A stretch of 64,000 nt of DNA from Gammaproteobacteria bacterium HGW-Gammaproteobacteria-13. GTDB lineage: Bacteria > Pseudomonadota > Gammaproteobacteria > Pseudomonadales > Pseudomonadaceae. The stretch is from contig PGZH01000003.1 in assembly GCA_002840155.1 (NCBI GenBank), positions 213,956 to 277,955 of the forward strand, read 5' to 3'. The translations under genes were made by a program, and so were the position numbers. Below, one piece after another: positions 53,926 to 63,912 of this stretch. The notes beneath the pieces were generated by a model, which saw nothing but the letters and a program-made list of their open reading frames with translations, did no database searches and had not been told where the DNA came from. Positions within the stretch are counted from its first letter, which is position 1. The number at the start of each line of letters is the position of its first letter.

Positions 53926-54576
53926 TCAGTTAGACGGAATCGATTCCAGCTGCTGCAGCAGCAGCGCCGCCTGCGTACGAGTGCGCACCCCGAGCTTGCG
54001 GAAAATCGCCGTGACATGGGCCTTTACCGTGGCCTCGGAGACGCTTAACTCATAAGCAATCTGCTTGTTCAGCAGGCCGTCACAGACCATGGTCAGCACA
54101 CGAAACTGCTGCGGCGTCAGGCTGGCCAGGCCGGCGCTGGCGGCCTTGGCTTCAGCCGACAGGGCAATCGCCTCCTGAGTCTGCTGCGGCCACCAGACTT
54201 CGCCATCGAGCACCAGGCGCACTGCCTGCTGAATGGTTTCCAGCGGGCTGGATTTGGGGATAAAGCCGCTGGCACCGAACTCCCGCGAACGCGCGACGAT
54301 GGACGGCTCTTCCTGAGCGGAAATCATCACCACTGGAATATGCGGGTATTGCCCGCGCAGCAGCACCAGGCCGGAGAAGCCGTAAGCGCCGGGCATATTC
54401 AGGTCGAGCAGGACCAGATCCCAATCGGTCTTCTGCGCCAGGCAGGCTTCCAGCTCGGCGATGCTGGCCGCTTCGACCAACCGTACATCCGGCCCCAACC
54501 CCAGGGTCAGCGCCTGTTGCAAGGCACTGCGAAACAGGGGGTGATCATCAGCAATAAGGATTTCAAAAGCGGCCAT
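53926..54576 (-). CDS. erdR: LuxR/NarL-type response regulator ErdR
   Basis: 216 residues: receiver domain with MAAFEILIADDHPLFRSALQQ, phospho-acceptor Asp in LVLLDLNMPGAYGFSG (about Asp60) and the C-terminal helix-turn-helix LTPQQFRVLTMVCDGLLNKQIAYELSVSEATVKAHVTAIFRKLGV. In Pseudomonas, ErdR (AgmR-type) controls ethanol/alcohol oxidation and acetate metabolism; I use the name because it lies next to dgkA as in P. aeruginosa. Its kinase is not here. Confidence 0.8.
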   Translation of the reverse strand: MAAFEILIADDHPLFRSALQQALTLGLGPDVRLVEAASIAELEACLAQKTDWDLVLLDLNMPGAYGFSGLVLLRGQYPHIPVVMISAQEEPSIVARSREFGASGFIPKSSPLETIQQAVRLVLDGEVWWPQQTQEAIALSAEAKAASAGLASLTPQQFRVLTMVCDGLLNKQIAYELSVSEATVKAHVTAIFRKLGVRTRTQAALLLQQLESIPSN

Positions 54577-54775
54577 GGTGAATCCTGTTTTTGTTATGTG
54601 GATACCCGCCAGGGGTACTGTCCAGGGCACGGTGAACAGTGCGTGCAGGCCGCAGGGTTGCCGCGCAACCAAGCCTGAAAACGCAGAAAAGCGACCAAGC
54701 ATGCCCAGCACTGACGGGGTGGTCAAGCACGACGCTTTGCGGCACAGTTCGCAGCTTTGCCGACGAGAGCCTGAA

Positions 54776-55663
54776 ATGCGAAGCCACGCCCTGCGCGCCG
54801 ACCTGTTGATGCTGCTGACCGCAATGATCTGGGGCTCGGCGTTTGTCGCCCAGCGCCTGGGCATGGACTCAATCGGCCCCTTCCTCTATAGCGGTCTGCG
54901 CTTTGCCTTGGCGGCGCTGATTCTGCTGCCAGTGCTGCGCCTGCTGGAAGGTCGCAGCAGCAGCGCGACGGTCGCGCCGTTGAACCGCCAACTGCTGCGT
55001 GGAGGCGTGCTGATGGGGCTGGCGCTGGCCCTGGGGATCAACCTGCAGCAGGTTGGCCTGCTGTTTACCAGTGTGACCAACTCCGGCTTTATCACCGGGC
55101 TGTACGTGATCATCGTACCGCTGCTGGGGCTGTTTATCGGTCACAAGACCGGCCTGGGCATCTGGCTGGGGGCCTGCCTGGCGGTGGTCGGCATGTTCCT
55201 GCTCAGCGTTGGCGAGGGCTTTACCGTGGCCTCCGGCGACTGGCTGCAACTGGCCGGGGCTTTCGTCTGGGGCGTGCATGTGCTGCTGGTGGGTTTCTTT
55301 GCCGGCCGCCATGACCCGCTGCGCCTGGCTCTGGTGCAGTTCATCACCTGTGCGGTGATCAGCCTGGTGCTGGCGGTGATCTTCGAAGAAATCCAACTGC
55401 AAGCGATCATCGCCGCCGGCCCGGCGATTCTCTACGGCGGCCTCTTCGGCGTAGCCATCGGCTTTACCCTGCAGGTGGTGGCGCAGAAAGACGCCATCGC
55501 CTCCCACGCCGCGATCATCCTCTCGCTGGAAGCGGTATTCGCCGCTATCGCCGGGGCCTGGCTACTGGGTGAATCGTTGGAGCTGCGCGGCTACTTTGGC
55601 TGTGCGCTGATGTTTGCCGGCATGTTGTTGGCGCAGTTGTGGCCAAAGAAACTACCCCACTAG
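54776..55663 (+). CDS. DMT-superfamily EamA transporter
   Basis: 295 residues with ten hydrophobic segments in two EamA repeats. The N-terminus LLMLLTAMIWGSAFVAQRLGMDSIGPFLY and the second repeat WLQLAGAFVWGVHVLLVGF are typical. Such proteins export metabolites; the substrate is unknown. A long frame upstream of 54776 is not homologous. Divergent from erdR. Confidence 0.85.
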   Translation: MRSHALRADLLMLLTAMIWGSAFVAQRLGMDSIGPFLYSGLRFALAALILLPVLRLLEGRSSSATVAPLNRQLLRGGVLMGLALALGINLQQVGLLFTSVTNSGFITGLYVIIVPLLGLFIGHKTGLGIWLGACLAVVGMFLLSVGEGFTVASGDWLQLAGAFVWGVHVLLVGFFAGRHDPLRLALVQFITCAVISLVLAVIFEEIQLQAIIAAGPAILYGGLFGVAIGFTLQVVAQKDAIASHAAIILSLEAVFAAIAGAWLLGESLELRGYFGCALMFAGMLLAQLWPKKLPH

Positions 55664-55666
55664 CTG

Positions 55667-56377
55667 CTAAAGAAACTCGCGCAGGCGATCATGCAACGGA
55701 TCATCCAGCGGCACTGCGCGCGGCGCCTTGGCGGCCAGGTAGTGCTGACTGAAAACATCCAGGTAGGCATTCAAACCATCCGCCGCGCGCTGGTCGCCGG
55801 CAAGCTCCAGACACAGCGCGGCAACTTCGGCGGTACAGAAATGATCGTCGCGCTTGGAGCGGCGCAGTTTGTAGCGCGACAGCTGCTCAGCCTGCAGGCT
55901 GAGTACCGGCAGGCTGTCGAGGTAAGGGCTTTTGCGAAACATCTTGCGCGCCTCGCTCCAGGTGGCATCCAGCAGCACAAACAACGGCCGCTTGCCTGGT
56001 GCAGGCTGCACTTCACTGACCACCCGTTCGGCGGCGACATATTCGCCAGGGAACACCAGATAAGGCTGCCACTGCGGGTCGCGCAACAGTGCTGGCAACT
56101 CGGCATCCACCTCAACCCGTGACCAGCCGAATGCCGAGGTATCGGCCAGCACGTCGGCAATCAGCCAGCCGGTATTGCTTGGCTTGAGCGCCTCGACATC
56201 GTGCATCAGCAGACACACCCCCGAGGTCGCGGCAATGCGCGGGCGCCAAGCGCACAGGCAGTGGCTCATCACCAGACGGCAATCATCACAACGCACCGAG
56301 CGGCTGCCACGGGCAAGAAAAGGTTTGGCACTGCGGGCAATCCGCGCAGCCCGCAAACGCGCGACGGCGTGGCTCAT
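55667..56377 (-). CDS. DTW-domain tRNA-uridine aminocarboxypropyltransferase
   Basis: About 236 residues. A Zn-type cluster CDDCRLVMSHCLC is near the N-terminus, and the DTW-family motif LLDATWSEARKMFRKSP carries the D-x-T-W signature, followed by LRRSKRDDHFCTAEVAAL. Homologues (TapT/YfiP) form acp3U in tRNA. A start 42 bases upstream (56419) is possible. It meets the DMT gene tail to tail with 3 bases between stops. Confidence 0.85.
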   Translation of the reverse strand: MSHAVARLRAARIARSAKPFLARGSRSVRCDDCRLVMSHCLCAWRPRIAATSGVCLLMHDVEALKPSNTGWLIADVLADTSAFGWSRVEVDAELPALLRDPQWQPYLVFPGEYVAAERVVSEVQPAPGKRPLFVLLDATWSEARKMFRKSPYLDSLPVLSLQAEQLSRYKLRRSKRDDHFCTAEVAALCLELAGDQRAADGLNAYLDVFSQHYLAAKAPRAVPLDDPLHDRLREFL

Positions 56378-56595
56378 CAGGCGTGCACCTGACAGATAAG
56401 AAGAAACGGCATGGGTCATCCAGGGGTCAGCAAGCGCGGCAGTCTAGCAAAGCCCGTCGCCGCTTATTCAACCGTGCGTCTTGCGCCGCCTGCAGTGGCA
56501 ACTGCGTAAGTGCCGGCAGGCGAGTAAGATAGCCGGCACTGAACCTCTGCCCGGCACTGCCGGTCAGAAGGTGCGAATCGACTTTGGAGAACCCC

Positions 56596-56994
56596 ATGCT
56601 GCGTTTGACCAGCCTGACCCTGGCCTTGAGCCTGCCCCTGTTTGCCCATGCCGCCACCCTGAAAGACTTTGAACTGAGCAAGGCCCTGGAAAAAGTCGCG
56701 CGCGAAAGCAGCGTGGGCACGCCACGGGCAATCAACGAAGACATTCTCGATCAGGGCTACACCGTGGATGGCAGCGAGCTGGTCAACCACCTCAGCGTGC
56801 GCAGCGAGCATGCGGCGCAGATGCGCGGCAACCCGGATGTAGTGCGCGCGCAACTGGCCAACAGCGTGTGCCGCAATGCCGGTTATCGCCAGCTGCTGGT
56901 GCGCGGCGCGGCGCTGCGCTATGAATTCAGCGAATACAAAAGCAACCGCCCGGTGACCACCGAGCGTTTCAGCAAAGCGGATTGCGGCCTGTAA
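56596..56994 (+). CDS. Secreted protein, quorum-sensing-regulated virulence factor family
   Basis: 132 residues with a signal peptide (MLRLTSLTLALSLPLFAHA). The mature part is small and helical, with two Cys (NSVCRNAGYRQ and SKADCGL) that could form a disulfide. It resembles the P. aeruginosa protein PA3611, which has this family name; function is unknown and the 'virulence' label should not be taken as proven. A GGAG site precedes 56596. Confidence 0.7.
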   Translation: MLRLTSLTLALSLPLFAHAATLKDFELSKALEKVARESSVGTPRAINEDILDQGYTVDGSELVNHLSVRSEHAAQMRGNPDVVRAQLANSVCRNAGYRQLLVRGAALRYEFSEYKSNRPVTTERFSKADCGL

Positions 56995-56997
56995 GGC

Positions 56998-57198
56998 TCA
57001 ACCGCCACCCTGCTGCGCGCGCCGTTGCTCATCATCGGCGCGCAGATCCGCAAGCAAGGCGTGCATATAGCGTGAGCGCCGCGCGGCACCTTCAAGCCGC
57101 TGCAAACACTCTTCTTCCAGGCTTATCTGGTTGTTGCGCGCGGCCTGCTGCAACAGGCGGTACAAATCCACATCAAGATCCAAGGTCAACTTAGGCAT
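56998..57198 (-). CDS. Small ribbon-helix-helix-like protein
   Basis: 65 residues, MPKLTLDLDVDLYRLLQQAARNN followed by SLEEECLQRLEGAARRSRYM, which has the strand-helix-helix pattern of FitA-like Arc/MetJ repressors. Start at 57198 preceded by AGGGGCAGGT. It follows the phosphoketolase-like gene (35-base gap) on the same strand. There is no toxin gene next to it, so it is more likely a small regulator than an antitoxin. Confidence 0.65.
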   Translation of the reverse strand: MPKLTLDLDVDLYRLLQQAARNNQISLEEECLQRLEGAARRSRYMHALLADLRADDEQRRAQQGGG

Positions 57199-57233
57199 AC
57201 CTGCCCCTCCTTTCCCGCGACACACTGCGCCTG

Positions 57234-59636
57234 CTAACGCAGACAGCGTGGTTCTCCCCGCCCTTGCACGGCGGCTTGCTCCTCGGCACTGAGCAACTCG
57301 CCAAGCGGTATTTCCAGCAACTCGGCAGCGGCCTCCAGCACATGCGCCCAACTCGCCTGGTTGGCGAACAGCATGCCGGTTTCATCCAGGGTGCCGCCCC
57401 GGTTACGGTAGCCCAGCACACGGCTGTGTCGAGCATCACCGAGCAGCGGCCACAGATGCCCACGGGCGACTTCCGCACGCATATGGGTCAGCAGCACGCG
57501 CTTTGTGCTGGCAGCCGGGAATAACCGTTCAACCCGCTCGGCATCGACAATCACCGCCTGTTCCCAGGTATCGCGGGCCGCACGAAAACGCCCCGGCTCT
57601 TGCAAGTAAACCAGACGCCAGGCGCATCCGGCCGCGCTCAGACGAACGGCCGCGCGCTGCATTTCTGCCAACTGATAACTGCCGGTGGCGATCAGCAGCA
57701 AGGGCTGCTCGCCAGGCTGTTCGGCCAGCACAACGGCGCCATCCTGCGCCAGCTGCTCGGCCTGTTCGCGGGTGAATACGCAAGGCCGCTCGCGCTTGGC
57801 TATCACCATGCAGGCGATCTGGCCGCGCGCCTGGTAGATGCCCGGCAACAACGCCAATACCGAATTGTGATCGGCCGGAAATATCACCCGCACCATATCG
57901 CTCATCTCACCGAGCAAGGCCTCGCAGAAGGTGGTGTCCTGGTGTGACTGCTGATTCTTGCCGTTTTCCCAGGTATGCGACGTCGCCACCAGCGGCCAGC
58001 CGAGCCAGCCTGCCGGGCGCCCGGACTCTTTCTGCTGCCGGGCAAAGATGATCCGCTGGCGCACCGCGCCGAGCATCTTCACGCAGAAGGCCTCGTAGCT
58101 GGCCACCAGATTCAGACCGCCCTGATTGGCCAGGCAGGCGGAGACCACCGCTTCTTCATTGAGCGCGGTGATGATGGCGCCATCCAGCGCTTCCAACTCA
58201 CTTTCCGGCGCAGTCACCCGGTGCTTGAGCGCCTTGAGCACGCCGCCCAAGCGATTGCTGGCCAGTTCATCGGGGTTACCGATCCGCGGACGCAACTGCG
58301 GGTTGGCCTGCACCATATCGACAAAGAAGCGATCCAGGGCCAGCATCGGCGAGCAGGCACGGTCTTGGTATTGCAATGCGGGCAATTGCGGCAGCGCTGG
58401 GTGACGCAGCGCCAGCGGGTTATCGCGCTCCAGCGCGCGGGAACCTCGATCCGCAAACAGCGTGCAGGCTGCGCGCAGCTCATCCGGAGCGACCCAGAGC
58501 TGCGCCGCATGCTGATTGAACAGCTCGCGAGCGCCGCTATCGGTATGCGGGTTAGCCGGCAATGGCAGGTTATGCGCCGCATTGCTACCAGCGCCATAAA
58601 AGCCGAAGCCCTTGAGCGTTTCGGCAATGCCATAGGGCATCGGCAGCGGATAGCTCAGCACACCATCACGCAGCTCCTGCACGCGCCGGCCCAGGTGCTG
58701 CTCCATGTCCCACAGCGCGCAAACAAAGGCGGCCGGGTCGCGGCCATCGAAACTCACCGGGTCAAAACCGCAATGGCGCAGATGCTCGCGAAAATTCTCC
58801 AGCCCGGCGGGCGTCGCCAGTTCGGTACGCTGCTCGATGCGCCGGCCGTTGGCGATCATCAATGGCAACGCCACGCCGCAGTCTTCGGCACGCCACCAGC
58901 GCGGCATCCAGTCACTGCCGCGTTGCTCCTCGGCAGCGCCATCGGAGAGAAACGCCACCAGCTTCTCGCCGGGTAACGGCAGGTGGGCATATTGCAGCTC
59001 GGCAAAGCCCAGATAACCACCCTCGGCAATGCCGCCCGCCGTATGCGGATTGACGTGGCTGCCCAGCGGCGCGCTGACCTGGCCGGCGGCGTTCTGCGCA
59101 TAGCTATAGAAGTCCGCCACCAGTTGGCTCATTCCTGCTTCGTCACAGGGGTAACGTTCGGCCTGCTCCGGATGCTGATTGGCCGTCAGCAGGTTAAGCG
59201 CCTCGATGGCCGCCACACAGTGGCCCTGGCCCATCAACCAGCCACGGGTTTCCCCAGTCAGGTTATTCAGCGCCAGGTAACCGGCGTAAGCCGGCACCAT
59301 ATTCAGCGCGCCGCCGGTGTGCCCTTCGGGCGAGGCCTTGAAGTCCTCTGCGGCCAACGCCACGCCGTCGAGGCGCACGCGCTGGGCATAGGTCATATGC
59401 ACCACCAGCCACAGCCCTGCGGCTGTCAGCCGATCCAGCGCGTGAAAGTGGCGGTAGACACTCGGCAGATCCGCCTGCACGCCGGCCTGCACCAGCTGGT
59501 GGGCCATACGATAGACCGCTGCGCAGGTCTGCGGACTGTGTTGCAAAGGGCCATAGCCGCGCTGCCAGGCGGCGAAGGTTGGCTCAAGGCGGGCATGCTC
59601 GGCCAACTCGCTGGCGCTGGGAAATAACTGGGTCAT
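57234..59636 (-). CDS. Phosphoketolase-like thiamine-diphosphate enzyme
   Basis: 800 residues, the size of phosphoketolases that split xylulose-5-P (or fructose-6-P) to acetyl-P. N-terminal SPEGHTGGALNMVPAYAGYLALN and GWLMGQGHCVAA match the family, as does GSHVNPHTAGGIAEGGYLG. The ThDP motif GDGE of classical enzymes reads SDGAAEEQRG here. Homologues in Pseudomonas are annotated as phosphoketolase or 'xylulose-5-phosphate 3-epimerase'. Cofactor and activity are therefore uncertain. Its ATG has a GGAG site. It is followed by a small RHH gene. Confidence 0.75.
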   Translation of the reverse strand: MTQLFPSASELAEHARLEPTFAAWQRGYGPLQHSPQTCAAVYRMAHQLVQAGVQADLPSVYRHFHALDRLTAAGLWLVVHMTYAQRVRLDGVALAAEDFKASPEGHTGGALNMVPAYAGYLALNNLTGETRGWLMGQGHCVAAIEALNLLTANQHPEQAERYPCDEAGMSQLVADFYSYAQNAAGQVSAPLGSHVNPHTAGGIAEGGYLGFAELQYAHLPLPGEKLVAFLSDGAAEEQRGSDWMPRWWRAEDCGVALPLMIANGRRIEQRTELATPAGLENFREHLRHCGFDPVSFDGRDPAAFVCALWDMEQHLGRRVQELRDGVLSYPLPMPYGIAETLKGFGFYGAGSNAAHNLPLPANPHTDSGARELFNQHAAQLWVAPDELRAACTLFADRGSRALERDNPLALRHPALPQLPALQYQDRACSPMLALDRFFVDMVQANPQLRPRIGNPDELASNRLGGVLKALKHRVTAPESELEALDGAIITALNEEAVVSACLANQGGLNLVASYEAFCVKMLGAVRQRIIFARQQKESGRPAGWLGWPLVATSHTWENGKNQQSHQDTTFCEALLGEMSDMVRVIFPADHNSVLALLPGIYQARGQIACMVIAKRERPCVFTREQAEQLAQDGAVVLAEQPGEQPLLLIATGSYQLAEMQRAAVRLSAAGCAWRLVYLQEPGRFRAARDTWEQAVIVDAERVERLFPAASTKRVLLTHMRAEVARGHLWPLLGDARHSRVLGYRNRGGTLDETGMLFANQASWAHVLEAAAELLEIPLGELLSAEEQAAVQGRGEPRCLR

Positions 59637-59765
59637 ATGCGGCTCCGATAGTTTTAGTCAGCTTAGAGCGCGGGATACAGGCAGATGCTGACCTGTATCA
59701 AAACCCCCGGTTGCTTGATAGGACAGCCTTAAGCTCAACCCATTCAACGTGTTCAAGGATTAGTC

Positions 59766-61169
59766 ATGGCCCTGCTCAATTTCCTCGGCGCGATTCAACA
59801 AGTCACCGGTTCCTGTTACCTGATCGAAAGCCGTGACGGGGCACGGGTATTGCTCGACTGCGGCATGCGTCAGGGCCGCCGCGAAGAGGAAGACGGCAAC
59901 CGCGCGCCGTTTGCCTTTGACCCGCACAGCCTGGACGCCGTGGTGATTTCCCACGCGCATATTGACCACACCGGCCTGCTGCCCAAGCTCACGGCGGCCG
60001 GCTATCGCGGGCCGATCTTCGCCACCGATGCGACTTGTGAGTTGATGGAGTTGATGCTGCTCGACGCCGCGTTTCTTCAGGAAAAAGACGCCGAGTGGGA
60101 AAACAAATGGCGCGCGCGGATGGGCAAGGCGCCAATCAGCCCGCTGTACACCACCACCGACGCCGAACAGGCGCTGAGCCAACGCCGGCCAATGATTTAT
60201 GGCGAAAGCCGCGAAGTGGCCAAAGGTGTGCAGGTCACCTTTCACGAGGCCGGGCATATCCTCGGCTCGGCGATTGTTGAACTCGTCGTGCAGGACCATC
60301 ACCTGACCCGCCGCCTGGTGTTCTCCGGCGACCTGGGCAATACCTGCTCGCCCTTGATGCAAGACCCCAGCACGCTGAGCAAAGCCGATGTGGTGCTGCT
60401 GGAGTCGACCTATGGCGATCGCGATCACCGCTGCAGCGAGGACACCCTGGACGAACTGCTGGAGGTTCTGCAGCAGGCCCATCGCGACGGCGGCAACGTG
60501 CTGATCCCTGCCTTCGCCGTCGGCCGCACCCAGGATCTGATCTACTACCTCGGGCGCTTCTATCAGCAAGGCCGTTTGCCGCAACAGGCGGTGTTTCTCG
60601 ACAGCCCAATGGCGATCCGCGCCAACGCCATCTATTCGCGCTTTCAGAACCAGTTCGCTGCCGAAGACCGCGCGGCGCTGGCAGCCAAAAAGGTCAAGTG
60701 CATCGAAGACTGGCTACCGATCCTGCGCTGTACAGCCAGTGTGGAAGAGTCGATGGCGATCAACCGGATCAAGAGCGGCGCGATCATCATCGCCGGCAGC
60801 GGCATGTGTACCGGTGGGCGCATCGTCCATCACTTCAAGCACAACCTCTGGCGCGAGAATTGTCACCTGATCTTTCCGGGCTTCCAGGCCAAAGGCACGC
60901 TCGGACGCAGCATTGTTGATGGCGCGCAGAACGTGAAAATTCTCCACCAGCGCATCGCGGTAAAAGCCAAGGTGCACACCCTCGGCGGCTTCTCTGCGCA
61001 TGCCGGGCAAGCGCAGCTGCTCGACTGGGTCAGCCACTTCGAGCACCACCCCGAGCTGTACCTGGTGCATGGCGAACTGGAGAAAATGCAAGCCCTGCAA
61101 CTGGCCTTGCGCGAGCGCCTGAACTGGATCGCCAATATTCCTGAACCTGGCGAACAAATCGCCCTCTGA
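59766..61169 (+). CDS. MBL-fold beta-CASP RNA/DNA hydrolase
   Basis: 467 residues. Metallo-beta-lactamase metal site SHAHIDHTGLLPKL (HxHxDH), FHEAGHILGSAI, FSGDLGN, then beta-CASP features VLIPAFAVGRTQDL, AGSGMCTGGRIVHHF and the final GFSAHAGQAQLLDW. Same overall architecture as CPSF-73/RNase J-like RNA hydrolases (PF00753, PF10996, PF07521). Likely a cytoplasmic ribonuclease. Divergent from the phosphoketolase-like gene. Confidence 0.88.
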   Translation: MALLNFLGAIQQVTGSCYLIESRDGARVLLDCGMRQGRREEEDGNRAPFAFDPHSLDAVVISHAHIDHTGLLPKLTAAGYRGPIFATDATCELMELMLLDAAFLQEKDAEWENKWRARMGKAPISPLYTTTDAEQALSQRRPMIYGESREVAKGVQVTFHEAGHILGSAIVELVVQDHHLTRRLVFSGDLGNTCSPLMQDPSTLSKADVVLLESTYGDRDHRCSEDTLDELLEVLQQAHRDGGNVLIPAFAVGRTQDLIYYLGRFYQQGRLPQQAVFLDSPMAIRANAIYSRFQNQFAAEDRAALAAKKVKCIEDWLPILRCTASVEESMAINRIKSGAIIIAGSGMCTGGRIVHHFKHNLWRENCHLIFPGFQAKGTLGRSIVDGAQNVKILHQRIAVKAKVHTLGGFSAHAGQAQLLDWVSHFEHHPELYLVHGELEKMQALQLALRERLNWIANIPEPGEQIAL

Positions 61170-61301
61170 TGCAGTCCTGGCATAGGCTGGCGGTAACTGC
61201 GCGTCATTATGCGCCGCACAATCCGACAGCCAGCAGCCATACTCAGGACAAGGCCGACGCGGCAATAGCCTGCTCGGTCGGCAACCAGAAGGAGAAGTTG
61301 T

Positions 61302-62381
61302 ATGCCCGATGAATCGGACGATTTTCTGTCTCGGCATTTTCAAACCAGCGGCGTCGATCTGACCCGCAAAGTGGAAGAACTGGGCATCCTCGCCGCACCG
61401 CCCGACAGCCCCAATACCAAGCTATATCAGGCCATGCTCGCCACGGTTGTGCGCATGGCGCAAGCCGACCGCAACCGCTGGGATGCCAAGATCATGCTGC
61501 AGACCCTGCGCGAAATGGAGCATGCCTTCAGCACGCTGGAGCAGTTCAAACGGCGGCGCAAGGTCACCGTCTTCGGCTCGGCACGCACCCCGGCCAGCCA
61601 CCCGGTTTACCGCCTGGCCCGCGAGCTCGGTGCGACCCTGGCCAAACACAACCTGATGGTCATTACCGGTGCCGGTGGCGGCATTATGGCGGCCGCCCAT
61701 GAAGGTGCCGGCCTGGAAAACAGCCTGGGCTTCAACATCACCCTGCCCTTCGAGCAAGGCGCCAATGCCACCGTGCAAGGTAGTAACAACCTGCTGTCGT
61801 TCCACTTCTTCTTTCTGCGCAAACTGTTCTTCGTCAAGGAAGCCGACGGCTTGGTGCTCTGCCCAGGTGGTTTCGGCACCCTGGACGAAGCGTTGGAAGT
61901 GCTGACCCTGATCCAGACCGGGAAAAGCCCACTGGTACCCGTAGTGCTGCTCGACCAGCCTGGCGGTACTTTCTGGACCAGCGCCCTGACGTTTTTGCAG
62001 GAACAGCTGCAAGACAACGGCTATATCCTGCCCAGCGACATGCGCCTGATGCGCCTGGTACACAGCGCCGAAGAGGCCGCCGAGGAAATCGCCCAGTTCT
62101 ACCGCAACTACCACTCCAGCCGCTGGCTCAAGGAGCGCTACGTGATCCGCCTCAACCATGCACTGAACGCGGCGGCCATGCAGCAGCTAAATAATGAGTT
62201 CCACGACCTGTGCACGTACGGCGACTTTCAGCAGCAAGCACGCTGCGACTCCGAACAGGACGAGCCGGAGCTGTGCCATATGACGCGCCTGGCCTTCGCC
62301 TTTAACGGCCGCAACCACGGCCGCTTGCGCGAATTGCTCGACCTGGTCAATCAGCCGCACAACTGGGCGGAAAACGCCTGA
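61302..62381 (+). CDS. LOG-family nucleosidase-like protein
   Basis: 359 residues. The Rossmann-type LOG motif PGGFGTLDEALEVLTLIQTGK with preceding GAGGGIMAAAHEGAG is the signature of the 'lysine decarboxylase/LOG' family, whose members hydrolyse nucleoside 5'-monophosphates (cytokinin-activating LOG, PpnN). The N-terminal ~100 residues and C-terminal ~90 extend the core and resemble PpnN-type proteins, though it is shorter. An AAGGAG site precedes the start. Confidence 0.8.
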   Translation: MPDESDDFLSRHFQTSGVDLTRKVEELGILAAPPDSPNTKLYQAMLATVVRMAQADRNRWDAKIMLQTLREMEHAFSTLEQFKRRRKVTVFGSARTPASHPVYRLARELGATLAKHNLMVITGAGGGIMAAAHEGAGLENSLGFNITLPFEQGANATVQGSNNLLSFHFFFLRKLFFVKEADGLVLCPGGFGTLDEALEVLTLIQTGKSPLVPVVLLDQPGGTFWTSALTFLQEQLQDNGYILPSDMRLMRLVHSAEEAAEEIAQFYRNYHSSRWLKERYVIRLNHALNAAAMQQLNNEFHDLCTYGDFQQQARCDSEQDEPELCHMTRLAFAFNGRNHGRLRELLDLVNQPHNWAENA

Positions 62382-62393
62382 CCTGTCGCCCAG

Positions 62394-62418
62394 CCGATAG
62401 CCTGCTGCGGGCTATCGG
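62394..62418. repeat. Hairpin after LOG-family gene
   Basis: Stem CCGATAGCC/GGCTATCGG with a 7-base loop, 13 bases after the stop. No T run follows, so a terminator role is uncertain. Confidence 0.5.
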
Positions 62419-62578
62419 CAATCGCGGTTCAGCTGGCTAACGAGAAAAGATCAGCCACGCGCATTTCAGTACGAGAAGCATTTGCCTCCAGCACAGCTGC
62501 ATCATCGGCGCGTGGGAGTAGGTAATGGGGGAACGGAGGGAGTTGATACAAACTGGTCGGCGAACAGCCAGCTTCGGC

Positions 62579-63043
62579 TTAATCGTCCAGCGCACCGCGT
62601 AGCAAGCGCCCGATCAACTCAGGCGGATAACCCCGATAACTGAGAAAGCGCCCCTGCTGGGCACGCTCACGGGCATCGCGGGGTAGCTCACCGGCAAACT
62701 TGCGTTGCCAGGTTTCTTGCAGGTGTTCACGCCAGTCGATACCACTGTCGCGCAAGGCCTGTTCGACATCACTGCGGGCCAGACCGCGCTGGGTCAACTC
62801 TTCACGAATACGCAGCGGCCCATAACCTGAACGCGCGCGGTAGCTGACAAAGGCCTCCAGATAACGCGCTTCAGATAGCAGGCCTTCTTCTGCCAGACGA
62901 TCGAGAGCGGCTTCGATCAATTCATCCGCCGCGCCACGACTGCGTAACTTGCGGGTCAGTTCGACCCGACCATGTTCACGCCGGGCCAGCAGATCCATGG
63001 CCGCCCGCCGCACCGCGACGGGGTTATCCAGAGCAATGGACAT
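62579..63043 (-). CDS. recX: Recombination regulatory protein RecX
   Basis: RecX modulates RecA filaments. The 154-residue protein has three tandem helical repeats, starting [31 protein letters not shown] and including [32 protein letters not shown]. It lies 11 bases after recA on the same strand, the normal recA-recX arrangement; transcription would come from the recA promoter, which is not in the window. Confidence 0.93.
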   Translation of the reverse strand: MSIALDNPVAVRRAAMDLLARREHGRVELTRKLRSRGAADELIEAALDRLAEEGLLSEARYLEAFVSYRARSGYGPLRIREELTQRGLARSDVEQALRDSGIDWREHLQETWQRKFAGELPRDARERAQQGRFLSYRGYPPELIGRLLRGALDD

Positions 63044-63054
63044 AGGCAGGTAAA

Positions 63055-63912
63055 TCAGGCGTCGGCGTCAGCCAGGTCATCGGCCGTAGAGTTGGCCTTG
63101 ACCGTCGGACTGACCACCAGCAACTTCTCACGGATCAAGCCTTCAATGGTGCGTGCCACTTCCGGGTTGTCTTCCAGGTACTTGGCCGAGTTGGCCTTAC
63201 CCTGACCGATCTTGTTGCCCTGGTAGCTGTACCAGGCACCGGATTTTTCCAGCAGACCGAGCTGCACGCCCAGATCAATGATCTCGCCGTTACGGTAGAT
63301 GCCCTTGCCGTAAAGAATCTGGAACTCGGCCTGACGGAACGGCGGCGCGACTTTGTTCTTCACGACCTTGACGCGGGTTTCGCTGCCAACCACTTCGTCG
63401 CCTTCCTTCACCGCGCCAGTACGGCGGATGTCCAGACGAACCGAGGCGTAGAATTTCAGCGCGTTACCACCGGTGGTGGTTTCCGGGCTGCCGAACATCA
63501 CGCCGATCTTCATGCGGATCTGGTTGATAAAAATAACCAGGCAGTTGGCGTTCTTGATGTTGCCGGTGATTTTGCGCAGCGCCTGGCTCATCAGGCGGGC
63601 CTGCAGGCCAACGTGCATATCACCCATTTCGCCTTCGATTTCCGCCTTCGGCACCAGGGCCGCCACGGAGTCAATCACGATTACATCGATGGCGTTGGAG
63701 CGCACCAGCATGTCGGTGATTTCCAGAGCCTGCTCGCCGGTATCCGGCTGCGAGACCAGCAGGTCGTCAACGTTGACGCCCAGCTTGCCAGCGTACTCAG
63801 GATCGAGTGCATGCTCAGCATCGACGAAGGCGCAGGTGGCGCCGAGCTTCTGTGCTTCGGCGATCACCGACAGGGTCAGGGTGGTTTTACCGGAAGACTC
63901 AGGGCCGTAGAT
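63055..63912 (-). CDS. recA: RecA recombinase, 5' end replaced (about 285 residues remain)
   Basis: Homology begins at [18 protein letters not shown] (Walker A) and continues to the normal C-terminus (...[10 protein letters not shown]), including Walker B-like [20 protein letters not shown] and [20 protein letters not shown]. The first ~63 residues of RecA (the N-terminal helix and strand ending at VEIYG in other species) are missing: upstream of the ATC codon at 63912 the frame reads unrelated sequence (…CNMTCF) and an upstream stop lies nearby. The codons for the coding part look intact. Whether the gene is disrupted, split or mis-assembled cannot be told from the 88 bases left in the window. 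Confidence 0.85.
   Translation of the reverse strand: MYGPESSGKTTLTLSVIAEAQKLGATCAFVDAEHALDPEYAGKLGVNVDDLLVSQPDTGEQALEITDMLVRSNAIDVIVIDSVAALVPKAEIEGEMGDMHVGLQARLMSQALRKITGNIKNANCLVIFINQIRMKIGVMFGSPETTTGGNALKFYASVRLDIRRTGAVKEGDEVVGSETRVKVVKNKVAPPFRQAEFQILYGKGIYRNGEIIDLGVQLGLLEKSGAWYSYQGNKIGQGKANSAKYLEDNPEVARTIEGLIREKLLVVSPTVKANSTADDLADADA

Noticed and set aside
57199-57233. Toxin-antitoxin pair with the small RHH gene
   Set aside because: The 65-residue protein looks FitA-like, but no small PIN or RelE-type toxin lies next to it; both neighbours are metabolic or unrelated genes.
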